A DNA stretch of 64,000 nucleotides from Meghimatium bilineatum (lineage: Eukaryota > Mollusca > Gastropoda > Stylommatophora > Philomycidae). The stretch spans positions 16,040,834 through 16,104,833 of the forward strand of contig CM067299.1 of assembly GCA_034231615.1 (NCBI GenBank). Direction: 5' to 3'. Each line of letters starts with the position of its first letter. The stretch's first letter is position 1. The position numbers and the translations under genes were made by a program. Of the stretch, positions 41,083-53,110 are shown one piece after another. The notes beneath the pieces were generated by a model. That model saw only the letters and a list, made by a program, of their open reading frames with translations, did no database searches and was not told where the DNA came from.

Positions 41083-41962
41083 CTCCCAAGTCGTGGGGTT
41101 GGGGCCCCAGCAATGTCACAAAGAAGTTTTATATTTGGTCGCCCCTGGTGCGATATAACGAACATAGGACCCCAGTCTTAGGTTGAAACGATCGTACCTC
41201 GACAAGAGCTTTAAATACCCCATCTAACAAACAACGGGGCAGCCTATTGAAATCACAAACTACAAAAATACTGATGTTTGCGCGAATTTGTATTTTTAAA
41301 TGATATCTTCAAGTTTGAATTGTTGATGAGATTTACTCCCTTTTGATTTTAAATATCTCTGTAGGAGTTCATTATTAACGATTCTCCATTCGAAAACCAA
41401 AATAAGAAGCATATTTAATGTTGAGAATGACACGAGGTTGGCACTAACGAAAACTCAGCCGAGACATTGAAACTTGGTATCGAGTTACTTCATCTCCAAT
41501 CGAAGTCAGATACTGACAAATTTCATCAATGAACTGTACTGTGGGTCACCAGCCCTGAGACACGGCCATGGAGTTGGACTGTGAGAGCTGTTTCCGATGG
41601 CCATATTTTTCCTTTTGTGGTATGATCCAGTGGGCATCTCACATTAAAAATTGTTGCACTAAGTTAAGACTATGTTTGCGTTATTAAAACTGAAAGAATA
41701 TATTTTCCGTCCGTTTTCTTATACTCGATTTCTTATACTCTATTTCTTATACTCTATTTATTATACTCTATTTCTTATACTCTATTTCTTATACTCTATT
41801 TCTTATACTCTATTTCTTATACTCTATTTCTTATACTCTATTTCTTATACTCTATTTCTTATACTCTATTGAAATACTTACGTTAATGTGTCGGGGCCTC
41901 AGGTCACTTAGCGTCTATAAAATGTGGTCTCGTGTCGAAAAAGGTTGGGAAACTGTTTTTGA
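41083..41962. mobile_element. Possible non-autonomous hAT element
   Basis: Left end CACTGGCTCCCAAGTCGTGG then GGCCCCAGCAATGTCACAAA; right end TCGAAAAAGGTTGGGAAACTG. These match the CAGTGGTTCCCAACCTTTTTCG type ends of hAT elements. I found no clear 8-bp duplication, so the two ends may belong to separate fragments. A 15-bp array lies inside. Confidence 0.4.
41712..41872 (+). repeat. Minisatellite, 15-bp unit
   Basis: About 10.5 near-perfect copies of TCTTATACTCTATTT. Confidence 0.97.
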
Positions 41963-41964
41963 GT

Positions 41965-42205
41965 AGTTCAACCGTGACCTTTTACTTTATGCAAGACCTG
42001 TGCGCAGAAAACCTAAACATGAACCAAAAGGCATATTTTGATTATTTCCGTGCATTTCGTTGGTCGGCCTTAGCTAGTTTTGGCATATACCCCAATTATA
42101 TAAATAGTGACCAAAGAGATGCACGATAATAATCAAAAACGTTTAAATGTAGTCCTAATTAAATCTGTAAACATGTCTTATTACAGCAGAAAGTCACGAT
42201 TCAAC
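41965..42205. mobile_element. Family C, palindromic copy
   Basis: Arms: GTTCAACCGTGACC...TTTTGATTATTTCCGTGCAT, CGTTGGTC, and the inverted GACCAAAGAGATGCACGATA, TAATCAAAA...GTCACGATTCAAC. Confidence 0.7.
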
Positions 42206-42771
42206 ACCACGCCCCCATTTCCTATACAACCCCCCCCCCCGCCCCTTTTTTCCAACTTTGTTTTTTAAAACCACCTCGCCACAAGTCGAACATATACAGA
42301 AATATTCACAAACTGCAAGTTACCACACATCAATGAAACAACTCGTGTTTCGTCCTCATTTTCTATGATCTTGTTTCATTCATGCCTTTTTTTAAATTTC
42401 AGAAGCACTTATTCAATGAACAAAGAATTATGTTGAATTGAAATACAAGCTTCGGTTAAGTACGGGGTTTAGACGGTTCTTACATGGTTTAAAGCTGCAA
42501 TCCTCATAAATGTTCTCAGGGATGTTGTTTCCTGTGACATAAGACCATATTTGAATATGTGCCAGTTAAATAATATTTGGTTTCGTAGTATTGGATTCAG
42601 AGTGTCAAGGACGTCCTGTGCAGTATGGGTAAAAAATAGGTGACTTAGACTCATGGGAACTATTTAATGTAAATCTTACCATTTTTGACTGGTCCAAATA
42701 ACACAGAGTCCGACGAACCAGAAACACTATCCTCTTCTTCTTCTGAGTTCGCTCTAAAGCGTATAGATTAT
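42206..42771. other. No firm feature
   Basis: C-run at 42230-42241. CTCTTCTTCTTCTGAGTTCG at 42732 is a detached inverted SINE tail. Confidence 0.4.
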
Positions 42772-43497
42772 CACATGTTCGGTGATTATATGTTAATACA
42801 CTCGACACTGTTAGGTCCACACTCCCGGTAATGATAGGTCCACACACTCGACACTGTTAGATCCACACTCCCGGTAATGTTATATTCGCACGCTCGGTAC
42901 TATTTCATCCATACTCCTGTAATGTTAGGTTCACACTCCTGGTATTGTTATGTCCATACACTCGGCACTGTTTGGTCCATACTCCTGTAATATTAGGTCC
43001 ACACATTCGGTACTGTTTGGTACACACTGCCGTTAATGTTATATCCACACACTTGGCACTGTTTGGTCCATACTCCTGTAATGATAGGTCCACACACTCG
43101 GCACTGTTTGGTCCATACTCCTGTAATGATAGGTCCACACACTCGGCACTGTTTGGTCCATACTCCTGTAATGATAGGTCCACACACTCGGCACTGTTTG
43201 GTACACACTGCCGTTAATGTTATATCCACACACTCGGCACTGTTTGGTCCATACTCCTGTAATGATAGGTCCACACACTCGGCACTGCTTGGTCCACACT
43301 CCCGATAATGATAGGTCCACACACTCGGCACTGCTTGGTCCACACTCCCGATAATGATAGGTCCACACACTCGGCACTGTTTGGTCCACACTCCTGATAA
43401 TGATAGGTCCACACACTCGGCACTGTTTGGTCCACACTCCCGATAATGATAGGTCCACACACTCGGCACTGTTTGGTCCACACTCCCGATAATGATG
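42772..43497 (+). repeat. Minisatellite, 45-bp unit, ~16 copies
   Basis: GGTCCACACACTCGGCACTG, TTTGGTCCATACTCCTGTAA plus TGATA. Subtypes (CCTGTAATGAT, CCCGATAATGAT, GCCGTTAATGTTATAT) lie in blocks; the GCCGTTAATG unit recurs 180 bp apart (43032, 43212), a four-unit higher-order repeat. Confidence 0.95.
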
Positions 43498-44189
43498 TAC
43501 ATCTTATGGTGATAGAAAACTTTGTAATATATTTATTTAGATTACTTTATACAAGATTTTGGCAAACTAATTCGATAATCGGGCCAGATTGAACTTTTCT
43601 AGTGCGGAATGGAACAAAAAAGATTATTTTTATTCCGCTGAGGATCTCCATAAATTACATCAACAATTTCGGGGTCAGTGGGCTGGGTTCTGAAAAGGTT
43701 GTCAGTTGCTAATGAGGGGTTCACAAAAGTTGTCGTCAACAATACTGTTTTTATGCACCAATTATATTGTTTGAATGTGATACATTTTTTCTAATTATTT
43801 GGAAAAAAATATGTAGCTTTTGCGTAATTTTTCTGAGAAACATTTACGGGAAGGAGGTAAAAATTTACATAAATAAGCGACGATCCCTGACCAACTGACC
43901 AATCGTTGACAGCTGTTAACAAAAAGGAGACAGAACCATTGTGAAAAAAATGTTATCGTAATTTATGAGCCACCCCTTGGAGCTTCAAGTAAAAATCTGA
44001 GCCCCGTGGGCCCAGTGCACATAGTGCTTTTACATAAATCTGATAGGTGCCAAAATATGGGCTTGGCGAGTAGGATTTATTCACGAGCCATATTTTTGCT
44101 CGCGAGTCGTATTTTGTCCCCATATGGCATAGGCCTATACTAATTTCGTGAATAGCTAGGAACACTAATTACTTAGTGCGATTGACAGT
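43498..44189. other. No recognised feature
   Basis: Unassigned. GGGGTCAGTGGGCTGGGTTC near 43672 is faintly hAT-like. Confidence 0.35.
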
Positions 44190-44355
44190 GTAAAGCATCA
44201 GGAAAAAATTGACCATATTTTTCCCATCTATCTATACAATGTGTCCCTTGTTTCCCTTGCGGCGTCAGGGGTAGAAGATTTCTCTGGAGATGGCCTTCTT
44301 GTGTGTTGTTTGTAAGATTGTTCCTGTGACTGGTCGTCGCCTGAGCACTCTTCAT
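44190..44355 (-). mobile_element. LINE-X 3' end fragment
   Basis: The minus strand reads HRNNLTNNTQEGHLQRNLLP, LTPQGKQGTHCIDR, almost the same as HRNKLTNSAQEGHLQRTLPP at 18780-18840. Confidence 0.7.
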
Positions 44356-45814
44356 TTTCTACGAGCAGTGTGTTTCGTCGTTGTCGATTTCCTAAATCTG
44401 TCACAGCGTTGTTTCAGAGTTTCTAAATTGTTACACTGTGTTCTAATTATATTTCTACATTCAGATGTAGAAATCACCTATTCCATAAGAAATAAAATGA
44501 ATAACCGAAAACTATTACCCGGTCTAGAGGCTAACCGAAAGATATCCGTTGTTATTATTATAATAAATCCGTTATTTATTTCCCATGTCATGATGAATGG
44601 ATGATTAGAATACAATGTAACACATGTCGCATTTGAGAGGAGACAGGGAGTTGAACAGTGAAGATACTGGATAGTTTGCGCATGCGGTTGTGTCTGTGGG
44701 TCTCATCAATGGCTCACTAGACAAACCAACCATGCAACAGAAAACCTTAGTAGACGACATGCTTTTATATTGAGGTTATCTTCTTATAGAAGCTTCATGG
44801 CACGTCATCTATACCATCCCGTAGTCGTAACCTTCGATAACAGTTACCATGTTGTTCCGCCAGGCCTGGTTGTGCTTGAACTAGTTACGGGCACGGCGTG
44901 GGTGGGCAGAACAACAAAAAACCTGTCGCAAGGGCGAGAGTGGTGCCCTGATGTCGACGTCGGTTTAGTCGGCATTGGACTAAAAACACCATCGAGTTGA
45001 ATGACTGCTGGAACAGAGGGCGGAGCACTTATGGGAATGCCCCGAGTGCTGCCAGTTTTCTAATCAAGAATCAAGTTTAACGTTAGGGCTAGGTAGAGAG
45101 TGGGCAGTCAAGCTGCTACGCAGCACTGAGGATAGAATATGTGGAAATCAATTATGGTATACCCGTCACGATATGCATTCAGATCACGATGGTGGTGATT
45201 GTGATAATAGCTCGTGTGGTCGTAAACACGGCCTATACTTCTAGCTCATGATGTTAAAAAACTGGCAAGTGTCTTATTTCTAGGCATTTTGTAAGAGTCG
45301 ACTAAGGAAAGTTGTGAGATAGTCTGTCACTTGTGGGGAAAAACGTAATCATTGTCACTACATGTGTTGTCACAATTTATTACTATTGTCTTCTGTCAAA
45401 TAGTCCACATGAATAACGAAGATATTAAAGCCAGCCACTTATTGTCAGAGATTGTCTTTCCATTTTCATTATTTCGATTTGCTCATATTTATCTTCCATG
45501 TTCTTAATTTTCGCGTAGAATTTCTGTGATGCTTGTTTACACTATGTATTTAATAATTCGCAATATTCTTTACCGCTTTGGTTTAGCATATTTAACGAGT
45601 TTCTTTGTTATTGACTTAGCTGATCTGTAGTTAATACAATCTTCGGTTCATTACGGGAATCAGTGGCGAAACGAACTTTTAACGAAACGAACTTTTGATA
45701 AAGAAGCATAACGCATAAATCGCCGCATCCAACGAGATGTGCTCTACGCACTGAGTGCCATCGACTATGGTGGGACGGAGGGGGGACTCTCAGCTCATTG
45801 CGTGTAAAATGATT
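44356..45814. other. No recognised gene; small SINE-B trace
   Basis: GTAAGAGTCGACTAAGGAAA at 45290 resembles the SINE-B middle. A 76-codon frame at 44770-45000 has no recognised domain. Confidence 0.4.
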
Positions 45815-45828
45815 AATCGGCAGTGGTG

Positions 45829-46185
45829 ACAAGAACAGGTCATCATATTTCGACTGAGAACTGGACACAATAGACTAAACAGCCATAGGTATACACAATT
45901 TAAAAATTGGCACAACAGCACAGTGTAATTGTGGACAAGTCAACCACACTTCAGAACATATCCTTCAAGAATGTGCAAACTATGACACATTAAGATGCAC
46001 ATACTGGCCTTCTGATACACCAATGAATGTTAAACTTTATGGTACAAAACAAGCAATGGAAAACACTGTCCAATTTATACAAGAAACAACACTGCAGATA
46101 TAGACATTATTAGCCAACAATTTATACAAGAAACAACACTGCAGATATAGACATTATTAGCGAACGAAAGAAGAAGAGAAGAAGA
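45829..46185 (+). mobile_element. LINE-R 3' end with 14-bp TSD
   Basis: Encodes VIIFRLRTGHNRLNSH and CNCGQVNHTSEHILQEC, the same C-terminal C-x-C..H..EH..C motif as at 20810, and ends ACGAAAGAAGAAGAGAAGAA. AATCGGCAGTGGTG flanks it at 45815-45828 and 46186-46199. A 48-bp stretch (from 46071) is repeated in tandem at 46119. Severely 5' truncated. Confidence 0.9.
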
Positions 46186-46339
46186 AATCGGCAGTGGTGG
46201 AGATGGATATAATAGTTAAAATCGAAACACAAACAGATTTGATTGTACATTGTATTCCAAATCTCACACCAAATGGTCATGTAAGGTAGCGCCATTATTT
46301 TTAACATAAACATCTTTAGTGTGTGTGTACATACATTTT

Positions 46340-46395
46340 TTTAAATGGTCATCATCGCTTGTGATGGACAAACAACACATACATTATGTAGACAA
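46340..46395 (+). mobile_element. ZF-LINE 3' end fragment
   Basis: AAATGGTCATCATCGCTTGT then GATGGACAAACAACACATAC matches the 3' end of the copy at 11159-11498. Confidence 0.5.
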
Positions 46396-46461
46396 ATTGT
46401 ACATTTTTGGTTCAATTGTGATGCAAATATTTCTACATCATGTCGTTAGGTTTTTAAAACA

Positions 46462-48145
46462 CTTTGTAGCGAGAAGATACAGAGTCCGTCTATGATGGTC
46501 AAGATCAGCTCTGTAACGAGAAGGTAGAGTCCGTCTATGATGGTCAAGATCAGCTCTGTAACGAGATGGTAGAGTCCGTCTATGATGGTCATGATCAGCT
46601 CTGTAACGAGATGGTAGAGTCCGTCTATGATGGTCATGATCAGCTCTGTAACGAGATGGTAGAGTCCGTCTATGATGGTCATGATCAGCTCTGTAACGAG
46701 ATGGTAGAGTCCGTCTATGATGGTCAAGATCAGCTCTGTAACGAGAAGGTAGAGTCCGTCTATGATGGTCAAGATCAGCTCTGTAACGAGAAGGTAGAGT
46801 CCGTCTATGATGGTCATGATCAGCTCTGTAACGAGAAGGTAGAGTCCGTCTATGATGGTCATGATCAGCTCTGTAACGAGAAGGTAGAGTCGTCTATGAT
46901 GGTCATGATCAGCTCTGTAACGAGATGGTAGAGTCGTCTATGATGGTCATGATCAGCTCTGTAACGAGAAGGTAGAGTCCGTCTATGATGGTCATGATCA
47001 GCTCTGTAACGAGATGGTAGAGTCCGTCTATGATGGTCATGATCAGCTCTGTAACGAGATGGTAGAGTCCGTCTATGATGGTCATGATCAGCTCTGTAAC
47101 GAGATGGTAGAGTCCGTCTATGATGGTCATGATCAGCTCTGTAACGAGAAGGTAGAGTCCGTCTATGATGGTCATGATCAGCTCTGTAACGAGATGGTAG
47201 AGTCCGTCTATGATGGTCATGATCAGCTCTGTAACGAGAAGGTAGAGTCCGTCTATGATGGTCATGATCAGCTCTGTAACGAGATGGTAGAGTCCGTCTA
47301 TGATGGTCAAGATCAGCTCTGTAACGAGAAGGTAGAGTCCGTCTATGATGGTCAAGATCAGCTCTGTAACGAGAAGGTAGAGTCCGTCTATGATGGTCAT
47401 GATCAGCTCTGTAACGAGAAGGTAGAGTCCGTCTATGATGGTCATGATCAGCTCTGTAACGAGAAGGTAGAGTCGTCTATGATGGTCATGATCAGCTCTG
47501 TAACGAGATGGTAGAGTCGTCTATGATGGTCATGATCAGCTCTGTAACGAGAAGGTAGAGTCCGTCTATGATGGTCATGATCAGCTCTGTAACGAGATGG
47601 TAGAGTCGTCTATGATGGTCATGATCAGCTCTGTAACGAGATGGTAGAGTCCGTCTATGATGGTCATGATCAGCTCTGTAACGAGATGGTAGAGTCCGTC
47701 TATGATGGTCATGATCAGCTCTGTAACGAGATGGTAGAGTCCGTCTATGATGGTCATGATCAGCTCTGTAACGAGAAGGTAGAGTCCGTCTATGATGGTC
47801 ATGATCAGCTCTGTAACGAGATGGTAGAGTCCGTCTATGATGGTCATGATCAGCTCTGTAACGAGAAGGTAGAGTCCGTCTATGATGGTCATGATCAGCT
47901 CTGTAACGAGAAGGTAGAGTCCGTCTATGATGGTCATGATCAGCTCTGTAACGAGAAGGTAGAGTCCGTCTATGATGGTCATGATCAGCTCTGTAACGAG
48001 AAGGTAGAGTCCGTCTATGATGGTCATGATCAGCTCTGTAACGAGAAGGTAGAGTCCGTCTATGATGGTCATGATCAGCTCTGTAACGAGAAGGTAGAGT
48101 CCGTCTATGATGGTCATGATCAGCTCTGTGACGAGAAGTTAAAGA
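46462..48145 (+). repeat. Minisatellite, 45-bp unit, ~37 copies, 583-bp HOR
   Basis: Unit: GAGAAGGTAGAGTCCGTCTA, TGATGGTCATGATCAGCTCT, GTAAC. A few 44-bp units lack one C (GAGTCGTC) at 46888, 46931, 47470, 47514 and 47603; the paired ones are 582-583 bp apart, so a 13-unit block was duplicated. The single-base deletions break the chance open frames, which argues against coding. Confidence 0.97.
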
Positions 48146-48651
48146 GTACGCCTCTGATGGCCAAGATTGCACGTTCAATCCACGCCACATTCATTTTTGC
48201 TGTTGGGCCTTTCATACTTTCGCAAAGCTATGGCAACCTACGGACGTTTTTTTGTGGGTTTTTTTTTTGGCCAGATAAATCACTTTAGACTAACATTGGA
48301 TGGATAACTATGTCCTGAATATGATATACAACTATGCAAGAACTTATATTGCTGGCACACTATACAGTTGTCCACATTAATCACAATATCCAGAATACTA
48401 TATATGAAACTAAACAAGAACCTTGATTGCTACCACATTGTACCATTGTCCAATTTGCATTTAGCATATTTATCATTTTATCTTATACTATATTATTATT
48501 ATCTGCTTCTCCCGACACCAATAAAAGAAAGGTCAAGTTTTTTTCCCCTATTCCAAGCCACTATGGATTATAGGAAATACGGTTTTAGCCTCTTAATTAT
48601 TTCATTGCCCAACGGCATACACAGGATAATGTGATAAGCATTATGTAAGCC
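48146..48651. other. No recognised feature
   Basis: Unassigned AT-rich sequence with a T-run at 48247-48268. Confidence 0.4.
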
Positions 48652-48775
48652 GTCTTTACTTTCCCCAAAAGATTTGGAACCCATTTCCTCAGGATGTGTC
48701 GATCTAGTAATTTAACAGTATTTCCTGTTGACGTGGAAATTAAACCTCCAGCTGGAATCTGGGATTACTTATTTT
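48652..48775 (-). mobile_element. Family D SINE body
   Basis: TCTTTACTTTCCCCAAAAGA, TTTGGAACCCATTTCCTC and AGTATTTCCTGTTGACG align with 61560-61650 (TCTTTGCTTTCCAGAAAGG, TTTGGCACCCATTTTAATG). Confidence 0.55.
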
Positions 48776-48779
48776 GACT

Positions 48780-48905
48780 ACTCCCCTGTTTTCATTTGTC
48801 ACTACGATTATGCTGTGTGTGACAGCCAATCCAAATCAAGGGAATACTCTATTAGTTATTTTAAAATGTTGGTTTCCTATTAGCCACTATGTCCTATGTT
48901 ATTGA
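48780..48905 (+). repeat. Family E dispersed repeat
   Basis: TTTGTCACTACGATTATGCT, GTGACAGCCAATCCAAATCA and TTTCCTATTAGCCACTATG. Confidence 0.55.
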
Positions 48906-49674
48906 TAGCGAGCTTGCTTACTATCACCGGGTTACAGCGTTCCAGGTTTTAAACCACATCCGGACACACAAAAATTGTCCGGGTCGTGCTTTCTCACTTC
49001 TCCATTCGACCCAGATGTAAATGGGTGCCTGAAGCAGGAGCTAGGTGAGGTAAAAACAGCAAGAAAGGGAATTGGCCACCCCACCTAATAGTTGCTGCGA
49101 CTTAGTACACGAAGAGTTATCTTCATCCCCGACGGCAGGTTGCTGCCAAGAGGCCTACCTTTACCTATTATAGTCGGTCTTGTTCAAACTTTTGGTTAAG
49201 AAGGTGAAGGTCAACAGCACTAAACGTAAAATAGAATGGGGATATTTACTTGAAACCATCAAGGACACTCGCTCGCTGGGAATAACTTGTATCTCCATAA
49301 TGAGAGCGCAGTTTTGATAAGTTCAGGAGACACCTGAAGAGGCTCTTCATCCAGGTATCAGTTTCGGAAATCTTTTGATCTCGGGAGAGTTGTCGGTACA
49401 CAGAATGGACCGACCAAAGGCTGAGCTTGTGCGATCTTAAGATGTTAAATTGCGAACTCTATATGTGTACTTCCATTCATAATATGTGGTGGAGTATTGT
49501 AACTTGATCAACCAGGTTACGCTTCATATGGCAGCGGAGGTCAGCTGTGACACTGTAAGCCCTCTTGACATTTGGTCTGAAGTTCTCTTCCAAATATTGC
49601 GAATTTTTTTCCACCCGACCTTGTTTGGTGTTCCCCGTTTTCCTATTAAAAAATAATAGTCGTAGATAGTTGAT
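48906..49674. other. Unclassified, possibly SINE-like
   Basis: CGACCCAGATGTAAATGGGT at 49008 followed by an AGAAAGGGAATTGGCCACCC stretch looks like a structured repeat, but no second copy is in the window. Confidence 0.3.
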
Positions 49675-50815
49675 CATTCTGTGTATTGATGTCACGAGGG
49701 TAGTGTATAATTCTGATTATTGATGTCACCAGGGTAGTGTATCATATTGCTTATTGATGTCATCAGGGTAGTGTATCATTCTGCTTATTGATGTCATCAG
49801 GGTAGTGTATCATTCTGCTTACTGATATATCACCCGGACAGTCTATAATTCTGATTATTGATGTCACCAGGGTAGTGTATCATTCTGCTTATTGATGTCA
49901 TCAGGGTAGTGTATCATTAGGGTAGTGTATCATTCTGCTTATTGATGTCACCAGGGTAGTGTATCATTCTGCTTACTGATATATCACCCGGACAGTCTAT
50001 AATTCTGATTATTGATGTCACCAGGGTAGTGTATCATATTGCTTATTGATGTCATCAGGGTAGTGTATCATTCTGCTTATTGATGTCATCAGGGTAGTGT
50101 ATCATTCTGCTTACTGATATATCACCCGGACAGTCTATAATTCTGATTATTGATGTCACCAGGGTAGTGTATCATTCTGCTTATTGATGTCATCAGGGTA
50201 GTGTATCATTAGGGTAGTGTATCATTCTGCTTATTGATGTCACCAGGGTAGTGTATCATTCTGCTTACTGATATATCACCCGGACAGTCTATAATTCTGA
50301 TTATTGATGTCACCAAGGTAGTGTATCATATTGCTTATTGATGTCATCAGGGTAGTGTATCATTCTGCTTATTGATGTCATCAGGGTAGTGTATCATTCT
50401 GCTTACTGATATATCACCCGGACAGTCTATAATTCTGATTATTGATGTCACCAGGGTAGTGTATCATTCTGCTTATTGATGTCATCAGGGTAGTGTATCA
50501 TTAGGGTAGTGTATCATTCTGCTTATTGATGTCACCAGGGTAGTGTATCATTCTGCTTACTGATATATCACCCGGACAGTCTATAATTCTGATTATTGAT
50601 GTCACCAGGGTAGTGTATCATTCTGCTTATTGATGTCATCAGGGTAGTGTATCATTCTTCTTATTGATGTCACCAGGGTAGTGTATCATTCTGCTTATTG
50701 ATGTCACCAGGGTAGTGTATCATTCTGCTTATTGATATATCACCCGGACAGTCTATCATTCTGCTTGTTGATGTCACCCGGACAGTCTATCATTCTGCTT
50801 ATTGATGTCACCAGG
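49675..50815 (+). repeat. Minisatellite, ~34-bp unit, 292-bp HOR
   Basis: Units: GATGTCACCAGGGTAGTGTA plus TCATTCTGCTTATT, with a diverged unit (GATATATCACCCGGACAGTC). A pattern starting ATTCTGATTATTGATGTCAC..ATCATATTGC at 49710 recurs at 50002 and 50294: three near-identical 292-bp blocks. Confidence 0.97.
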
Positions 50816-51289
50816 ATTATCATATTGTGGAAGTTAAAAATCCGGGACATCCTTTACTAATACACAATTGTCCCAAAATATGTCAACAAATATAATTATT
50901 TGTTTATTGATTTTACTACTGATGTCTACATTACATTGCTAGAAAACAATCAACATGTTGCTGAGAACTCCGGAGATGAGGATACCATTGTGTTCATCGA
51001 TATATCTATGCATCGTGGTTAGAATTCTGATTTGAGTTTTGCATCCATCTACGTGGTTGAGTCGTTGCCTACAGAGCCGTGCCGTGCTATTATGTATAGA
51101 GGCGACCGCATCAGTCGGCAACAATCAAAATACATTGTCGGGGGCAGCATTTCGAAGTAAGTACATATTATCATTTCGAAGAAAAACTATTTAAGGGGAA
51201 GGCGGAATTTCGAAAATGTGCATCACACTGAGAAAATCTACCGCACGGTCCTTGATGACTAGAACAGCAGAGCATACGGAGTACATGCA
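50816..51289. other. No recognised feature
   Basis: Unassigned sequence. Confidence 0.4.
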
Positions 51290-51535
51290 ATATGACCATG
51301 AAATTCAAGGTTCCAATGTTGCCCTTAAATGGCTCTCTGGGACCTTAGTCACAAATATAGTTAATGTGTCAGAATCGCAGTGCATTTTGGGACACATCCA
51401 AAACAGCCGATATCGATATGGTTGTACAGCATCTATAGCTACATCCAACATCCAGGGTATCATATGGATTTACTGCCCAGGACATGTCGGTGTTCGCGGT
51501 AATGAGAGAATATACAGACTTGCATCCTAGCACCT
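51290..51535 (+). pseudogene. RNase H C-terminal remnant
   Basis: GHIQNSRYRYGCTASIATSN then IQGIIWIYCPGHVGVRGNER, IYRLAS. The WIYCPGHxGVRGNExADxLA pattern is the end of the RNase H domain of retroelements; here ADRLA has become IYRLA, so the last catalytic aspartate is lost. It is a different RNase H type from LINE-R (SHCGIPGNE). Surrounding RT not found. Confidence 0.55.
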
Positions 51536-51877
51536 ATAGATGGGGGGGGGGGGGTCAGCAATGAATAAGGGGTATGTTCTGAAAATGGTTCATGTGCGAC
51601 TACTGGAGGCAGTCGCAACGATTACTGAAACATCGAGGAGTGCGTCTGAACTAATAGAACATGATGTCTTCGTGCAGAATTAGGAGTGTTATCAACCAAC
51701 GAGTCACTATCAGTAAGCATACCGTTTGACATCTGCTAGAGGAGACTGAGCACCAATGGGTCTACCTGGAGTGCAAAGATGTCAGTTCGTAACCAATATT
51801 CGGTTTATTTCGTAATCATGATATCAGAAAAAAAACATCTGATTGTTCTACCCGCTGCCTTGTGTTGTGTTCTAGAT

Positions 51878-51930
51878 AACTAACTTTTGGCCGAAACGTT
51901 GATTTTATATCTTGTAGTAATTCACACATT
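51878..51930 (-). repeat. Family G repeat
   Basis: ACTTTTGGCCGAAACGTTGA then TTTTATATC, the inverted family G block. Confidence 0.4.
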
Positions 51931-51960
51931 AATACAGTGTTTGTAAAATATCTGTCATCA

Positions 51961-53110
51961 GCATCAAGTACCGTCTCCGCAACAAAGGTTGGCTGCAACA
52001 GACCTCAAACATCCCCTGTCTCTTGTCTTGGTGGTGCACTGTGCTAGACTGTAACCTGTCCATCTTGTGATGTTAATCTCCAACTTGTATCTCTGCCGAC
52101 CTCTTGCTCGCTTCCCTTTGACTTTACCTTCAAATAAGGTCTTCAATAAGGTGTCATGCCTTTCAATGTTTCCAAAATATTTTATTTGCCTGATGTTTAT
52201 TTCTCTTAGTAATTATTTCTTCATATTACGTGTTTTTAGAACCTCTTTGTTTGTGTTCTTCTCTTTCCATGATGTTTTCCCTATTCTATATATCCACATC
52301 TCAAATGCATCAATTTTGTCTTCCAACTGTTTATTTAGTATCCTAGTTTCTGAGCTATACATTAATATAGAATAGATGTAGCATTTTATAATTCTCATTT
52401 TTAACTTGTTTGTAATTTATTTAGATGTTACTATTTTCCTCATGTCTATGAAAGTACTTTTAGCCACTCCTATTCACCTTTTAACTTCTGTTTCACATCT
52501 GCCGTCATTTCTGATTATGTTAATGTTAATTATTAGATATTGATAATGTTTTACTTGTTGCAGTTTCTCTCCATGTATGTTTAGGTTTAGCTCTTGTTCT
52601 TCCGTGTCTTTGCTGATTATCATGGTTTTTGTGTTTTGGATATTTATATCCAGCCCATATTAATTACTTGATTTATTGACTTGATTTATTAGTCTTTGTA
52701 GTTCATGTTCACTTTCTGCTAAAAGAATAGTCTCATTTGCATATCTAAGGTTGTTTATTATTTTCCCATTGATCTTGAGGCCTGGTGTTTCTTCTATATT
52801 TTTAAAGATATTCTCTGTGTAGATATTAAATAGGCTTGGTGATAAAATGCATCCTTGTCTTACCCCTCCCCTCTTCTTATTTCTATGTATGGAGAGTAGC
52901 TGTTTTCACACCTTATTGATGCAGTTTGTTCCCAATATATATTTCTAGTTAGTCTAATGTCTTTTCCATCTATGCCTATTTCTTGAAGAAATTTGATTTA
53001 TTTTTCATGTTGGACTCTGTCAAAGGCATTGTTGTAGTCTATAAAGCAAATATAGATACTTTTTTGGACCTCTATATTTCTATAAAATCTCACAACACTT
53101 TGTAAGTAGA
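51961..53110 (-). mobile_element. RTE-1 (BovB-like) LINE, 5'-truncated
   Basis: Minus-strand order: VVRFYRNIEVQKSIYICFID-YNNAFDRVQ (RT box A), GCILSPSLFNIYTENIF (box B), RYANETILLAESEHEL (box C, YADD changed to YANE), MRIIKCYIYSILMYSSET, DAFEMWIYRIGKTSWKEKN and KRARGRQRYKLEINITRWTG, ending at SVAANLCCGDGT. Several frameshifts are needed. The lost aspartate makes the RT inactive. It extends further 5' than the copy at 9784. Confidence 0.8.

Noticed and set aside
44770..45000. 76-codon frame resembling a globular protein
   Set aside because: No recognisable motif, no splice context that I could support.
46446..48288. Repeated frames with VESVYDGHDQLCNE
   Set aside because: The frames break at the 44-bp units and other frames are open as well, so there is no sign of selection for protein.
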